Notes: generated from the sequence alone by a model not told the origin. 64,000 nucleotides of DNA from Bin87 sp965203985 (GCA_965203985.1 CBDBDS010000002.1:558001-622000), one strand, 5' to 3'. Numbered from the stretch's first letter, positions 1 to 9,762 are shown. A program made the numbers and translations.

Positions 1-735
1 CCAGTTGGCCACGCGGTAACTGTCGTGGGTTACACGTTGGGCCCTCCGCCGGACGAGATACCGGCCTTCCGCGACGTGGCCTCAGCCCACCAGTACGTTC
101 CTTACCTGGTAATCCATGACGACCAGCGTGGAATGTACCTCCTCGCCGAACTTGAAGACGAACCGGTCGACACCGACCGCCGCACGGCGGTGCTGACCAT
201 CCACACACCCAATGGTCTCGAAAAAGCGCGTTGCACCGCCATTCTGGTTCCCTTCCCTCGAAGGGTGATGCTGGACGCCTTGGAAGTGACGGCCCAGGCC
301 GGGTACTGGATCGAGTTCGGAAAGCAATTCGGCGTGATTGAAAAACGCAAAGTGGTGTCCCGCAAACTCCTTGTCAGGTCGAACAGTTACAAGCAAAAGC
401 TGCTTGAGAATCGCCGCTCGCCTTCCCAGCCTGATGGGTATCCGGACGAGCTGGTCGATTTTGCGAGAGCGCTGCCAATGCCGAGGTACATCTGGCTGAT
501 TGAGGTTTCCTACGTCGAGGAATGGGATTCTACCAATCCAGCAATGCCGCCGGTGATCGCAGAGTTCGTACTGGACAGCACTCTGACCGAAGACCGCCGT
601 CCCGCGTTCCTGATGGCCCATTACCCCGGTCTGATAATAGGAAACGTGGTTACCGAAGGCAGCGTCGACGTGGTTTCCGAGACCGTGCTCGACGACCGGG
701 ACCACCCACCGTTCCCCGACATTCCGCGCCCGTAA
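1..735 (+). CDS. Partial protein with papain/C39-like His motif (N-terminus outside window)
   Basis: The frame is open from the first base, so the gene begins upstream; 244 residues are visible. The first residues read PVGHAVTVVGYTLG. A GHAV-x-VVGY strand is the hallmark of the active-site histidine region in papain-like (C1) and C39-like cysteine peptidases, so the missing part would be expected to hold the catalytic Cys. The remaining 230 residues have no motif I know and no membrane segment. A GTG at 25 could serve as a start, but it would cut through the motif, which argues for a longer protein. Family assignment rests on this one motif, so function (peptidase, or an inactive relative) is tentative. 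Confidence 0.55.
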   Translation, partial: PVGHAVTVVGYTLGPPPDEIPAFRDVASAHQYVPYLVIHDDQRGMYLLAELEDEPVDTDRRTAVLTIHTPNGLEKARCTAILVPFPRRVMLDALEVTAQAGYWIEFGKQFGVIEKRKVVSRKLLVRSNSYKQKLLENRRSPSQPDGYPDELVDFARALPMPRYIWLIEVSYVEEWDSTNPAMPPVIAEFVLDSTLTEDRRPAFLMAHYPGLIIGNVVTEGSVDVVSETVLDDRDHPPFPDIPRP

Positions 736-1021
736 CCGTGTTGAGCACCACGGTTGTAGTTTGCGGGCTTGTGTCCTCAACTGTACTCGGCGTGACGACT
801 CGGAGTGGTTGTTTACCATCTCTTGCTTCACCAAGGTCGGGACGACAGCACGTACGATAGCAATTCCTTTACGCCACCAATTGCCGGCCGCGCGTGGGGA
901 TGCTAACCGCATTTGGCGGCGCGGCTCCCACCGGCGTTGCTGCCGATTCTCGCATGGTACACTCCGCTTCGTTGATCGCCGGCGGAGCGCCACGACGCCG
1001 GCGATCACACGGGAAGCAGCC

Positions 1022-2002
1022 ATGGTGATGAAAGGGGAGCCATCGCCCGCGGAGGCGTACCGCATCGCGGAGCGAATTGACCGGGGAGAGCGGGAAGCCG
1101 CCATCCGGCGCGTCACCGGCGCATCCTCCGGCTACACCCGGGACCTGGTCAACCGGAGCGGACCCAGCCCGACCGACCCCAACCGGCCCACGGCCCGGGA
1201 GATGGTGATCATCCGCTACATGGCCCAGGACCTGCCGGGGCCGGCGTACACCGACCCGGAGCACATCGCGGCGGTCATGGAGATCGAGCCCGACGAGGCG
1301 CGGGGGCAGATGCAGTCCCTCCGCGACAAGGGGCTGTTGGGTTTCGAGCCCGCCGTGCCGGTGGAAGCGCCGCAGGAGAACCGACACCCCACCGAACCCA
1401 GGGCCACCGCCATGCTGCTGCGCCGCGCGGCGGAGGAAGACCACTTTGCGGAACGCGACGATAACGGCGACGCCTGGTTAGCGCTGGCGGCGTTGACCGT
1501 CAGCGACGAGACCATGCGCATCAGGGTCGAGCGTGAGGCGGCGGAACAAATCCTGTTTTCAGCCATTGACGCGGCCGGAATGCCGGAGAGCATGGGCTGG
1601 CCGGCGGAGGCCCCGATGTGCATCGAGTTCAGCGCTCCGGTGTGCGTGGGGCCGGAAGGCGACCCGGACACGACGGTCTGCTTCGAGGGATTGATCATCA
1701 CCGAGACGGGAGATCATCCCGCCCGGCCAACCCTGATCTTCACGTCAGTCGGGGAGACCATTGACCTCAGGATGAACCACTACGATCCGGTTGGCCGGCG
1801 CGTCAGCGACCCCGACGGCAGGAACGTCGAGGATGAAGCTGCCCGGGTTGCGGCCAACTTGGTGTCGGGAGTTCTGCGACACATCGGTCCACGGGGAGAG
1901 CGTCTGGAACCGGTTCCCCACGAGGGCGGGGCGAGCCTGCCGGACGGAGACGGCGAGGCGCCGTTCCGGTGGCGCCGCGTCCGGGCCCAGCCACCCGAAT
2001 AG
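1022..2002 (+). CDS. Hypothetical protein with possible N-terminal winged-helix region
   Basis: 326 residues from the ATG at 1022, preceded by a GGAAG ribosome site; the frame is open to 761 but the upstream extension is Arg/Cys-rich and not protein-like. Residues 1-60 are charged and may form a helix-turn-helix (repeated Ala/Arg/Glu helices, then TGASSGYTRDLV). Residues 60-115 (MVIIRYMAQ, DPEHIAAVMEIEPDEARGQM, LRDKGLLG) have the spacing of a winged-helix domain, where the last helix is followed by a 'KGLL' wing start. The C-terminal half is acidic and beta-rich with no recognised family. No neighbour suggests a pathway. A DNA-binding role is inferred only from the N-terminal pattern. Confidence 0.6.
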   Translation: MVMKGEPSPAEAYRIAERIDRGEREAAIRRVTGASSGYTRDLVNRSGPSPTDPNRPTAREMVIIRYMAQDLPGPAYTDPEHIAAVMEIEPDEARGQMQSLRDKGLLGFEPAVPVEAPQENRHPTEPRATAMLLRRAAEEDHFAERDDNGDAWLALAALTVSDETMRIRVEREAAEQILFSAIDAAGMPESMGWPAEAPMCIEFSAPVCVGPEGDPDTTVCFEGLIITETGDHPARPTLIFTSVGETIDLRMNHYDPVGRRVSDPDGRNVEDEAARVAANLVSGVLRHIGPRGERLEPVPHEGGASLPDGDGEAPFRWRRVRAQPPE

Positions 2003-2022
2003 AGCGCCGCCACTGATTGGAG

Positions 2023-2522
2023 CTAGCGGCCCCGTCTCGGGCAGTGCAGCGCCGCCGGTTCGCCGGAAGGACTGTGCCACACCGTCGCCGCGCCGGTCAG
2101 GGGGCCGGCCAGCGCGCGCTCCGTGGTGACGGTCAGCAGGGGAAAGCCGCCGGCGGACCGGTAGTAGTCCTCGATGAAGGGGTCGTCGCACACGAACAGC
2201 GCCGGCAGCGGCCTTCCCAGTTGGGCCATGCGCCGCTGCGGACCGCGTCGAAGGTGTCATTGGGGGCCAGGATGGCACCGCTGGCTTCCTCGCTGCCCGA
2301 GCCTCCGCTTTCGCCGCGGACACCCTGTTCACCGCCGGGCCCGTGTTCACCGGGGCTTTCGCCCCGGGCGATCTCCTGGGCGGTCTTCGCGCCGCCTGGG
2401 TCCCAGCCGTTGGCGATCCTAGGGTAGTTGGCGTAGCCGAGGAGGATCCCGGCGCCCAGCAGGCCCGCCGCGACGGTCACGATAACGAGGGATTTCTTGT
2501 TCAACTTCAGGCTGATCATCAT
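2023..2522 (-). pseudogene. Small membrane-anchored protein, reading frame broken once
   Basis: The start is fixed by AAGGAG four bases upstream of ATG ATG (2522/2519). The product begins MMISLKLNKKS and then has one membrane helix (about residues 12-30), followed by a Gly/Glu/Pro-rich linker with a collagen-like look (GEHGPGGEQGVRGESGGSGS). From about 2230 the frame that began the gene turns into Cys/Arg/Ser-rich low-quality sequence, while the neighbouring frame becomes a convincing globular tail (PALFVCDDPFIEDYYRSAGGF) to a stop at 2023. A one-base indel near 2230 would join the two parts. Either the gene is broken or there is a sequence error. Function unknown; probably anchored with the C-terminus outside. 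Confidence 0.5.
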
Positions 2523-3058
2523 TCCACTCCTTTGGTGAGCCATATTGGTTACTGTTCAGGGTAGGAGCGGAATGTCGCAGAAATGTGTCAGCCACCATGA
2601 CGAAAGGAGGATTGAATCGGGAGATGCGCCAGGAGCCCGATCGGGCCGCATGGGATCATGTATCGACGCAGCTCTGAGTCGAACCATCGCGACCGTTCGC
2701 CGGTTGGAGACCTGACCGGATGACGCTCCTCCTGCTCTCAGCCAGCGGGACATTCGGCAGGGAAGCAGTCCGGGGCCAGTCCCTGTATCCGGAGATCTGG
2801 GTCGGATGCCGGCATCGCCAGGGGATGCCGCCGCTATTTTCCCCGTGACGCGAGCCGTTCTGCCGCCACAGGAGCCGGTCGAGTTGAAACTGATGACACG
2901 CAGGCTCTTACGCGCAGCAACGCGGGTGGGTAAAATGGAACCACCACTGCGGGCGCGACGGCTGACGAACGGCCGACCGTCCGCAGTGGACTCATCGGAA
3001 TGCGGAAGGGTCGGCGCCAGTTCCCGGGTTCAAGCCGGAAGGAAAGGAAGATCTCAAA
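2523..3058. other. Intergenic region without recognisable gene
   Basis: About 535 bases. Short frames exist on both strands but none has a ribosome site plus a protein-like composition. The last 20 bases before 3059 hold the purine-rich AAGGAAAGGAAGA leader of the HEAT-repeat gene. I see no tRNA, terminator or insertion element. Confidence 0.5.
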
Positions 3059-4633
3059 ATGACCAATCGGGCTCCACAAGACCTGATTCCCTCCCTGGCC
3101 CACGAGGACCCGCTGGTGCGGAGCTACACCGCCCGTCTGCTGGGATTGGATGCTGAAGCGGGAGAGGTGGAGCAGTACCTGAAAAGCGTCCTGTTGGAGG
3201 AGACGGCTCCGCTGCGCCGGGTGACAGCGCAGGCCATGGGCGAGTTGGTCGCCGATTGGGCGTTGGAACCGTTGAGCGCAGCTCTAGGCGACGCCGATCC
3301 GGCGGTGCGCGGCGAGGCCGCCCGGGCTCTGGGCCGGTTGAGCAATGGGGCGGCCGTGCCGGAGTTGATCGCTGTACTGTCCGATACGGCCGCCGAGGTT
3401 CGGGCAGAGGCGCTGGGTGCGTTGGCCACCCTGGGAGATGCCCGAGCGGTCCCGAACTTGACGCAAGCCCTGGAATCCTCCGACGTCGCCACTCGCCGCA
3501 AAGTTGCCAGCGCCCTGCTGGCCATGGACGCTCAGGAATCGGCCTCTGCCATGGTCCAGGCCCTGGCTGACCCGGACAGCGGCATTCAGGACATCGCGGC
3601 GGAGGCCCTGGGCCGGTGGGGAGTTGGGGAAGGCGCGGAGGCCATGGTCCAGGCGCTGCCCCGGGCCCCGGAGGCGACGCAGGTTGCGATCTGCCGGGCT
3701 CTGGGACAGCTGCAGGACGCCGCTGCAGCGCCGGTGTTGATCGAGTTGCTGGACGGCTGGCGAACCAGAGCCCAGTCGGCGGCGGCCCAGGCTCTGGGAG
3801 AGATCGGGGACCGCAGCGCGGTGGGTGCCCTATGCCAGACGCTGGCTGAGAAACGGGACCCCGACCTGCGCGCTGCGGCGGCCGGAGCGCTGGAACGGCT
3901 GGGAGATCCTGCCGCAGTCCCGGCGCTCATTGCCGCCATGCGCCCGCCCGATGGCGAGAACAGTGAATATTACTACCATGACCACCGCCGCGAGGGCGTG
4001 ATCCGCGCCGCCGCCCAGGCCCTGGGCACGCTGGGCTCCCCGGAGGCGGTGGATCCGCTCCTTGAGGTTGTTCACGATACATCCGAACGGGCGCGACTGG
4101 CGGCGGTACGGGCGTTGGCTCCCCTGGGAGCGCCGCGCTCGGTGCCCCATCTCCTGGCCGCCCGTCACGATGTTTCTGACCAGGTGGCGGAAGCGGCCAC
4201 GGACGCGCTCATTGCCCAGGACCGCGACCTGATGGAGACGGTGCTGCTGGAGTTGTTCGACGGCGGTTCCCCGGTGGACCGCAGCAACTCAGCCCTGGGG
4301 TTGGCGCGTCTGGGGTCCGCGGTCGCACACTCCCGTCTCATCACAGCCTTGCGCGAACCGGATAGCAAGGTTCGGGCGGCGGCGGCGCAAGCCCTGGGCC
4401 GGGTTGCCAATCCCGACGCGGTGGTGGAGCCGCTCATCCAAGCCCTGGAGGACGCCGATCCCCAGGTATGCCGAGCGGCGATCCTGTCCTTGGCGGAAAC
4501 CGGCGACCCCAGGGCGGAACCGCACCTGAGCGACCGCAGCGACGATCCCGACTGGCAGGTCAAGAGAGCATTTCAGCGGTGGCTCCGGGTCCGGCAGGAA
4601 CGGGAAGCCACGGATCCGATGCCGCCGGCGTGA
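3059..4633 (+). CDS. HEAT-repeat protein (PBS-lyase HEAT-like), copy 1
   Basis: 524 residues made almost entirely of about 31-residue helical repeats of the form 'R..AA.ALG.LGDPRAVP.LI.AL.D'. Clear examples lie near residues 55-110, 110-170, 225-290, 315-380 and 430-490. There is no signal peptide and no membrane segment. Such alpha-solenoids act as protein-binding scaffolds; related repeats occur in phycobilin lyases, but nothing here indicates pigment chemistry. An insert at about residues 295-315 contains a Tyr/His patch (EYYYHDHR) that breaks the repeat register. The start is preceded by GGAAAGGAAG. A second HEAT gene follows after 36 bases, suggesting one transcript. Confidence 0.85.
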   Translation: MTNRAPQDLIPSLAHEDPLVRSYTARLLGLDAEAGEVEQYLKSVLLEETAPLRRVTAQAMGELVADWALEPLSAALGDADPAVRGEAARALGRLSNGAAVPELIAVLSDTAAEVRAEALGALATLGDARAVPNLTQALESSDVATRRKVASALLAMDAQESASAMVQALADPDSGIQDIAAEALGRWGVGEGAEAMVQALPRAPEATQVAICRALGQLQDAAAAPVLIELLDGWRTRAQSAAAQALGEIGDRSAVGALCQTLAEKRDPDLRAAAAGALERLGDPAAVPALIAAMRPPDGENSEYYYHDHRREGVIRAAAQALGTLGSPEAVDPLLEVVHDTSERARLAAVRALAPLGAPRSVPHLLAARHDVSDQVAEAATDALIAQDRDLMETVLLELFDGGSPVDRSNSALGLARLGSAVAHSRLITALREPDSKVRAAAAQALGRVANPDAVVEPLIQALEDADPQVCRAAILSLAETGDPRAEPHLSDRSDDPDWQVKRAFQRWLRVRQEREATDPMPPA

Positions 4634-4669
4634 CGACGCCATGGCAACGTTGGCGGGAGTGCATGCCTG

Positions 4670-6166
4670 ATGCTGAGCCGATACCCACCGGAAGAGATTG
4701 CCCCGGCGCTGGTCCACCGCAACGGCCAGGTTCGACGCTATGCCGCCATGCTGCTGGGTATCGGCAGAGATGAAAGGCTGGTCCCCTTTCTGACGGATCT
4801 GCTGCAATCGGGGTCGCCTCCGGTACGGCGGGTCGCCGCCCGAGCCCTGGGGATACCGGCCCGACCGTTTTCCGACCCGGCTTGGCCCGCGCGGTCAGGT
4901 CCCGCCGCCGTTGACCGGCTGGCGGTGGAAAGTCTGACGGAGGCGCTCCGGGACCCGGACGCCCGGGTGCGAGCCAACTCCGCCCGCAGCCTGGGCAACC
5001 TGCGCAGCTCGGCCAACGCGGCGGCGCAGCCACCGGATGAGACTACACTGACCCTGTTGCGCTCCGACGCCGTGATTCTACCCCTGATCCACGGCCTGCT
5101 GGACCCGGTCTCGGAGGTGAAGGTCGCGGTCGCCGACGCATTGCGGGAGTTCTCAGCGCCAACGGCGCTGCCGGCGCTGCTGCCCATGCTCCAGGACCCT
5201 GAGGAGGAGGTTCGGATCGCCGCCGCCCTGACCGCGGGTGAATTGGGCGCGCCGCAGTCGCTGCCGATCCTGCTTGAAGCGCTACGTCATGGCCCCTCTC
5301 ACCGGCGACCACAGGCGGCTGCCAGCCTGCGTGCGCTGGGTGACGCCGCGGCCGTGCCCGCCCTCATGGACGCTCTGACCGACCCCAGCAGAGCGGTGCA
5401 GAGGGAAGCCGCCGTTGCTCTCGGCCACCTGGGCGACCTTCGGGCCGTCCCCGCCCTGATTGACGCTCTGGGGGCAACGAACATCATGGCGGAGGAACGC
5501 CGGGGACTGCGGGAGAACCTGGTCAACGCGCTGGGCCGTCTGGGGGACCGTCGGGCCGTTCCGGCCCTCATCCGCGCGCTGAAGGACTACGACAAGCACG
5601 TGCGCAGCGCAGCCCTGACGTCCTTGGCAGAACTGGGCGGTTCCCAGGCAGAGGACGCCCTGATCGACCTGGTGGACAGGAACATATTTCACGCCCGCCC
5701 CGATATCTCCGCCCGGGTAGCCATCCGCAGTCTGGGCCGCATGGGAGTGATTCGCGCCATGCCCACCCTCAGGCTGGCGATGGAGGAGGGTCAACCGGAA
5801 TTGGCCCCGGTTGCGGCCCGCGCCCTGCGTCAACTGGGAGATACCATCACCGGTGGCGATATGCTGGCGTGGTTGAACAGCACCAACTCCGACCGGAGAC
5901 TGCGGGCGGTGCTGACGCTCCCGGCGCTGGTTGACCGGGACGCGCTGCCGCATTTGCTGAGCGCTCTGGGCGACAGTGACGCAGCGGTGCGAGCCGCGGC
6001 CGCTCGGCAGATGGGACGCTTGGACGACGGGAGCGCCATCCCCGTCCTCACCGACGCCCTCCAGGGCGAAGAGGAAGTTGAAGAGGTTCGCGAAGCGATC
6101 CGCGGTGCGCTGGCCGCCCTGGCCAATCGTCGCGAGCGTCACTCTGCGGCGCCCGAAGCAGGATGA
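4670..6166 (+). CDS. HEAT-repeat protein, copy 2 (tandem paralogue)
   Basis: 498 residues of the same HEAT-like solenoid type as the preceding gene (repeated ALG.LGD.RAVPALI.AL units), so the pair probably arose by duplication. It differs by a Pro-rich interruption at about residues 60-80 (PARPFSDPAWPARSGPAA) and a longer linker near residue 115. The start ATG at 4670 follows a GGCGGGAG site and overlaps a TGA in another frame. No catalytic motif, signal peptide or membrane helix is visible. The partner it binds cannot be inferred from the neighbours; the following DNA is an insertion element. Confidence 0.85.
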   Translation: MLSRYPPEEIAPALVHRNGQVRRYAAMLLGIGRDERLVPFLTDLLQSGSPPVRRVAARALGIPARPFSDPAWPARSGPAAVDRLAVESLTEALRDPDARVRANSARSLGNLRSSANAAAQPPDETTLTLLRSDAVILPLIHGLLDPVSEVKVAVADALREFSAPTALPALLPMLQDPEEEVRIAAALTAGELGAPQSLPILLEALRHGPSHRRPQAAASLRALGDAAAVPALMDALTDPSRAVQREAAVALGHLGDLRAVPALIDALGATNIMAEERRGLRENLVNALGRLGDRRAVPALIRALKDYDKHVRSAALTSLAELGGSQAEDALIDLVDRNIFHARPDISARVAIRSLGRMGVIRAMPTLRLAMEEGQPELAPVAARALRQLGDTITGGDMLAWLNSTNSDRRLRAVLTLPALVDRDALPHLLSALGDSDAAVRAAAARQMGRLDDGSAIPVLTDALQGEEEVEEVREAIRGALAALANRRERHSAAPEAG

Positions 6167-6512
6167 ACCCCGTCACAGTCTTGGAGGATCCGGATTCTCC
6201 AGCACGAGCCGTCCACTGAGGGTAGCCCGTTGCCGCCCAGCCTGTACCAACATGCTGCACCATGCTGTCGCGTTTTATTGCGGGCACGCCGAGGTTCACG
6301 TAACATCCTTGCGCGAACCAGGGCTGGGTATCAGTATGACGAACGCCCAGAACAGGTTCGCCGATGCGTTGCCGTGGGTCTTGCCGGCGACGCCGGTGAG
6401 CGGTGCGACATTTCGGGAGATTTTGTTGCGGGCAGTATCTCGCAGCTGTTGCAACCATGATGGCTTACGGAACAGGATTATACGAACACCGGCGGTTCGA
6501 TCTGAGACAATG
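6167..6512. other. Intergenic region upstream of the nested insertion elements
   Basis: About 345 bases without a credible gene. Weak open frames on both strands are Cys/Arg-rich and lack ribosome sites. The right edge is the inverted repeat of an IS630-type MITE. Confidence 0.5.
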
Positions 6513-6545
6513 CTAAACTAAAGCCAAGGTGGTATGCACATTTAA

Positions 6546-8256
6546 CCCCAATCCACCGAAATGATGAGTTTGGCGGCGTGCTGATGGGATGAGAAAGTGC
6601 TCCCGGCTTCGGGGATAATGGTTTTTGTCACAGAAAACCAACCCCTCACAAGGAGCACCCATCGGATGCTACCACCTGAGCGCCCCGACCGCATCCAAAT
6701 CGCGTTTGATGATGCCCGCCTGGTGGCCAATGCTGGGCTGATTCTGCCCGTCACCCTGGCCCATCATCTGGGACTGGGAGAGCTGGTGGACCGCCATGTT
6801 GATCTGGGGGATGCGCCGGGTCGAGCCAACGCGGGAGACAAACTGCTGACGCTGGTGGCGTCGGCGCTGGCCGGTGGGGACTGCATTGACGACGCCGACG
6901 CGCTGCGCGCTGGCGGGACCGCACAGGTGCTGGGCTGCGCGGTGAAGGCGCCGTCCACGCTGGGCACCTTTCTGCGGAGTTTCCAGTGGGGCCATGCGCG
7001 CCAGTTGGATCGAGTGAGCCGTGAGGCGCTGGCCCGAGCCTGGGTCGCCGGCGCCGGTCCGGGCGACGAGCCGTTGACCATCGACCTGGACTCCACCGTC
7101 TGCGAGACCTACGGCCTGTGCAAGGAGGGCGCGCAGCGCCACAACTACGCCGGTCAGCGTGGCTATCACCCGCTCTTCGCCGTCGCTGCTGGGACGGGCG
7201 ACGTGCTGATGGCCCGCCTGCGCAAGGGCCGAGCCAACACCGCTCGGGGCGCCGCCCACTTCCTGCGTGAGACCATCAGCCGAGTGCGCTACGCCGGGGC
7301 CACCGGACCATTGACCATGCGTGCCGACAGCGGCTTCTATAACCGCGACATCGTCGCCGCCTGTCGCAAGATGAAGGTCCGCTACTCCATCACCGTCCGC
7401 CAGCAACCAATCGTGCGCAATCTCATCGAGGCCATACCCGAAGAGGATTGGACGCCCATACCCTATTGGATGGAGGGCGGCGCCGACGTGGCCGAAACTG
7501 AATATACTCCCTTCCAGCATGAGCCCTATGCCGTGCCGGTGCGGCTCATCGTCCGCCGGGTGACGCCCACCCCCGGCTCCCAGTTGGCCCTGCTTACCGA
7601 ATACAGCTATCACGCCTTCATCACCGACCGTGAGGGCGACACCCTGGATCTCGAAGCCGACCATCGCCGCCACGCCGAGATCGAAAACGCCATCCGCGAC
7701 CTCAAGTACGGCGTGGGCCTCAACCATCTGCCATCGGGTCGCTTTCCCGCCAACGCCGCCTGGCTGGCGGTGCAAGTCATCGCCCATAACCTCGCCCGCT
7801 GGACGACACGTCTCGGGTTGTGCGAGCCGGTGGCCACCACCAAGACCCTCCGGCGACGCTTCTTCTCCCTGGCCGGACGCATCACCCGCAAGGCACGTCG
7901 CCTCACCTTGCATCTGCCCCAGGGCTGGCCCTGGCAAAACCAGTTCAGCTCTGCCCTGGCCCGATTGCGCGCCCTGCCGCTCCCTTCTTGATCACGCCCT
8001 CGGCGTTTGACCTGTCCAACAGATTACCCAACTGCCTGGCCCATCAGCGCTCAGGCTGGGCCCCTGGCGGTCTCCGCCTGTGATCTGGTGTCGAAAATCG
8101 CGCCCAGACTTCTACCACAGGCCGTCAAAATCCCTCCGGCGTGGCTGCTACACTCCACATCGTCCATCTCTCCGACATCAGGCTACCGCCGGCCCGTTCC
8201 CTGACCCCTAATCCCTCGTCTGACCACTGCTGCAGTATCCCTTCGGTGGATTCGGG
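6546..8256 (+). mobile_element. IS1380-family insertion element, apparently complete
   Basis: The boundaries are set by inverted ends: left CCCCAATCCACCGAA (from 6546) and right TTCGGTGGATTCGGG (8242-8256), matching at 14 of 15 positions. TTTAA occurs directly outside both ends (6541-6545 and 8257-8261), a plausible 5-bp target duplication; 4-5 bp is usual for IS1380. Total length 1,711 bp, typical for the family. It carries one intact transposase gene and about 265 bp of non-coding 3' DNA. Two partial relatives of this element lie at 39945-40279 and 47431-47553. Confidence 0.8.
6666..7991 (+). CDS. IS1380-family transposase
   Basis: 441 residues from ATG 6666, which has AAGGAG about ten bases upstream; the frame is open further upstream but into the element's end. 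It is a DDE transposase of the IS1380 group. The first catalytic Asp lies in LTIDLDSTVCETYG (about residue 140), the second in MRADSGFY (about residue 220) and the Glu in HAEIENAIRDLKYG (about residue 340). The C-terminus (WLAVQVIAHNLARW, then a basic region) is also typical. The frame is intact and the element ends are present, so it may be active. It has higher sequence quality than the other transposase genes in the window, suggesting the most recent arrival. Confidence 0.9.
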   Translation: MLPPERPDRIQIAFDDARLVANAGLILPVTLAHHLGLGELVDRHVDLGDAPGRANAGDKLLTLVASALAGGDCIDDADALRAGGTAQVLGCAVKAPSTLGTFLRSFQWGHARQLDRVSREALARAWVAGAGPGDEPLTIDLDSTVCETYGLCKEGAQRHNYAGQRGYHPLFAVAAGTGDVLMARLRKGRANTARGAAHFLRETISRVRYAGATGPLTMRADSGFYNRDIVAACRKMKVRYSITVRQQPIVRNLIEAIPEEDWTPIPYWMEGGADVAETEYTPFQHEPYAVPVRLIVRRVTPTPGSQLALLTEYSYHAFITDREGDTLDLEADHRRHAEIENAIRDLKYGVGLNHLPSGRFPANAAWLAVQVIAHNLARWTTRLGLCEPVATTKTLRRRFFSLAGRITRKARRLTLHLPQGWPWQNQFSSALARLRALPLPS

Positions 8257-8618
8257 TTTAAGTGGCGATGATGATCAGCTGGGACAAGCCCGTGAATCCT
8301 GCTTTTCCGTACTTGGGGAACGACCCGGCTCCGTCGTTTGACCTCCATCATCTGCGCATTTCACCCTGGCTTTAGTTTAGTAGTCGAACATCTTTGAAAT
8401 GACGGTTGGTCGAGGTTAGCCTGATTGCACAGGAATATTCGGGCATCGTTGCTCTCCCGTCAGCCTGCCAATTGCTCAACCATCAATTCAAGGCTGTTGG
8501 TTTACTAGCCCGGGACGACCAGGGAGAGGCCACAGCCCAATTCGTGCCCCGCCCACCGCCGATAACCACCACCATTCCTTGCGGCGGCGGGTGTTTGGCC
8601 AGGACAGGAGCACTGTAC

Positions 8619-9755
8619 ATGAGCACCTTGAAGGACAAATGCGCCATCGTTGGCGTGGGAGAGACGGTCTACAACCGGGACTCCGGCAGGACCGAGTTGA
8701 ACATGGCAGTGGAGGCGGCCAACCGCGCCATCGCCGACGCGGGTCTTGTTCCCCAGGATATTGACGGCATCGTGAAGTTTACCGCCGACTCCACACCCCA
8801 GGGGGAATTGGCCGCCTGCCTGGGTATTCCCTACCTGCGGTACTACGGCGAATTGGGGCCGCTGGGCGGGGCGGCGTGCGGCCTGGTCATACAGTCGGCG
8901 ATGGCCGTTGCCCAGGGCGTGGTCAACAACGTGCTGGTGTATCGTTCAGTCAACGGCCGCTCCGGGCAACGCTACGGGTCCGGCACCGTCACCACCCGCC
9001 GGGGCCTGGGCAGCTCCGCATTCACCGAGCCTTACGGCCTGTTGGTGCCGGGGCAATCCAGCGCACTGCGGGCGCGTCGTCACATGCACGAGTTCGGCAC
9101 CAAGATGGAGCATTTTGGCGCGGTGGCGGTGGCCTTCCGAAATCACGCCTGTCTCAATCCCAAGGCCATTATGCACGGGCGGCCCATCACCATGGAGGAC
9201 TATCTGACCTCCAGAATGTTCTTCGACCCCCTGCACATACTGGACTGCGCGCTGGAGGCTGACGGGGCCAACGCTTTCGTCATCACCTCGGCGGAAAGGG
9301 CGGCCAACCTGAAACAGCCGCCGGTGTACATAACCAGCGCTGCCCAAACGCTGCTGGCCGGTATGGACGGGCACGGGCGTTCCTGGGACGAAAGCGGCGG
9401 AGCCCTGCTGGCTCCCGAGTTGTTCGGTGAGGCCGGGGTCACCCCGCAGGACATTGACGTGGTCGGCTTCTACGACCACTTCAGCCCGGTGATTATCACC
9501 AAGCTGGAGGACTACGGTTTCTGCCAGCGCGGCGAGGGCGGGCCCTTCGTCGAAGGGGGCCGGATTGGAGTGGGCGGAGAACTGCCGGTCAACACTTCCG
9601 GCGGGCATCTATCCGAGGCCTACCTTCAGGGCATGAACCAGATCATCGAAGTGGTGCGTCAGTTGCGGGGACAGTCGCCGGCCCAGGTGGAGGGCGCGGA
9701 GTTGGGTCTGGTTGACAGTGGCGACGGATCGGGCGCCCTGATACTGAGGAGGTGA
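8619..9755 (+). CDS. Thiolase-like protein (SCP2-thiolase / acetyl-CoA acetyltransferase-like)
   Basis: 378 residues from ATG 8619, with AGGAG eight bases upstream. It is a thiolase-fold protein of the lipid-transfer/SCP2-thiolase type: AIVGVGETVYNRDSG at the start, a GGAACG nucleophile-region Cys near residue 85, and the C-terminal NTSGGHLSEAY loop that carries the catalytic His. These proteins act with a DUF35 partner on acyl-CoA substrates, for example in steroid side-chain or other acyl-CoA breakdown. The partner follows directly (9763), so the two very probably form one enzyme complex. Substrate cannot be read from the sequence. Confidence 0.88.
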   Translation: MSTLKDKCAIVGVGETVYNRDSGRTELNMAVEAANRAIADAGLVPQDIDGIVKFTADSTPQGELAACLGIPYLRYYGELGPLGGAACGLVIQSAMAVAQGVVNNVLVYRSVNGRSGQRYGSGTVTTRRGLGSSAFTEPYGLLVPGQSSALRARRHMHEFGTKMEHFGAVAVAFRNHACLNPKAIMHGRPITMEDYLTSRMFFDPLHILDCALEADGANAFVITSAERAANLKQPPVYITSAAQTLLAGMDGHGRSWDESGGALLAPELFGEAGVTPQDIDVVGFYDHFSPVIITKLEDYGFCQRGEGGPFVEGGRIGVGGELPVNTSGGHLSEAYLQGMNQIIEVVRQLRGQSPAQVEGAELGLVDSGDGSGALILRR

Positions 9756-9762
9756 GTCAGCT

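Larger units (their letters stand above)
6513..8380. mobile_element. IS630-type MITE, split by an IS1380-like insertion
   Basis: A 17-bp inverted repeat with one mismatch, CTAAACTAAAGCCAAGG (6513-6529) and its complement (8364-8380), lies outside the ends of the IS1380-like element. The same end sequence (two changes in 19) occurs at 11337-11355, just at the 3' end of the decayed IS630-type transposase gene. The outer repeat is therefore an IS630-type end, and the TA next to each end fits the TA target of that family. Removing the inner element leaves about 157 bp with no coding capacity, the size of a MITE. The nested order is inferred from geometry. Confidence 0.55.

Noticed and set aside
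6480..6512. Possible tRNA T-arm (GGTTCGAT)
   Set aside because: No acceptor or anticodon stem can be formed around it.
6669..7937. Minus-strand frame of 422 codons in the IS1380 element
   Set aside because: Shadow of the transposase gene.
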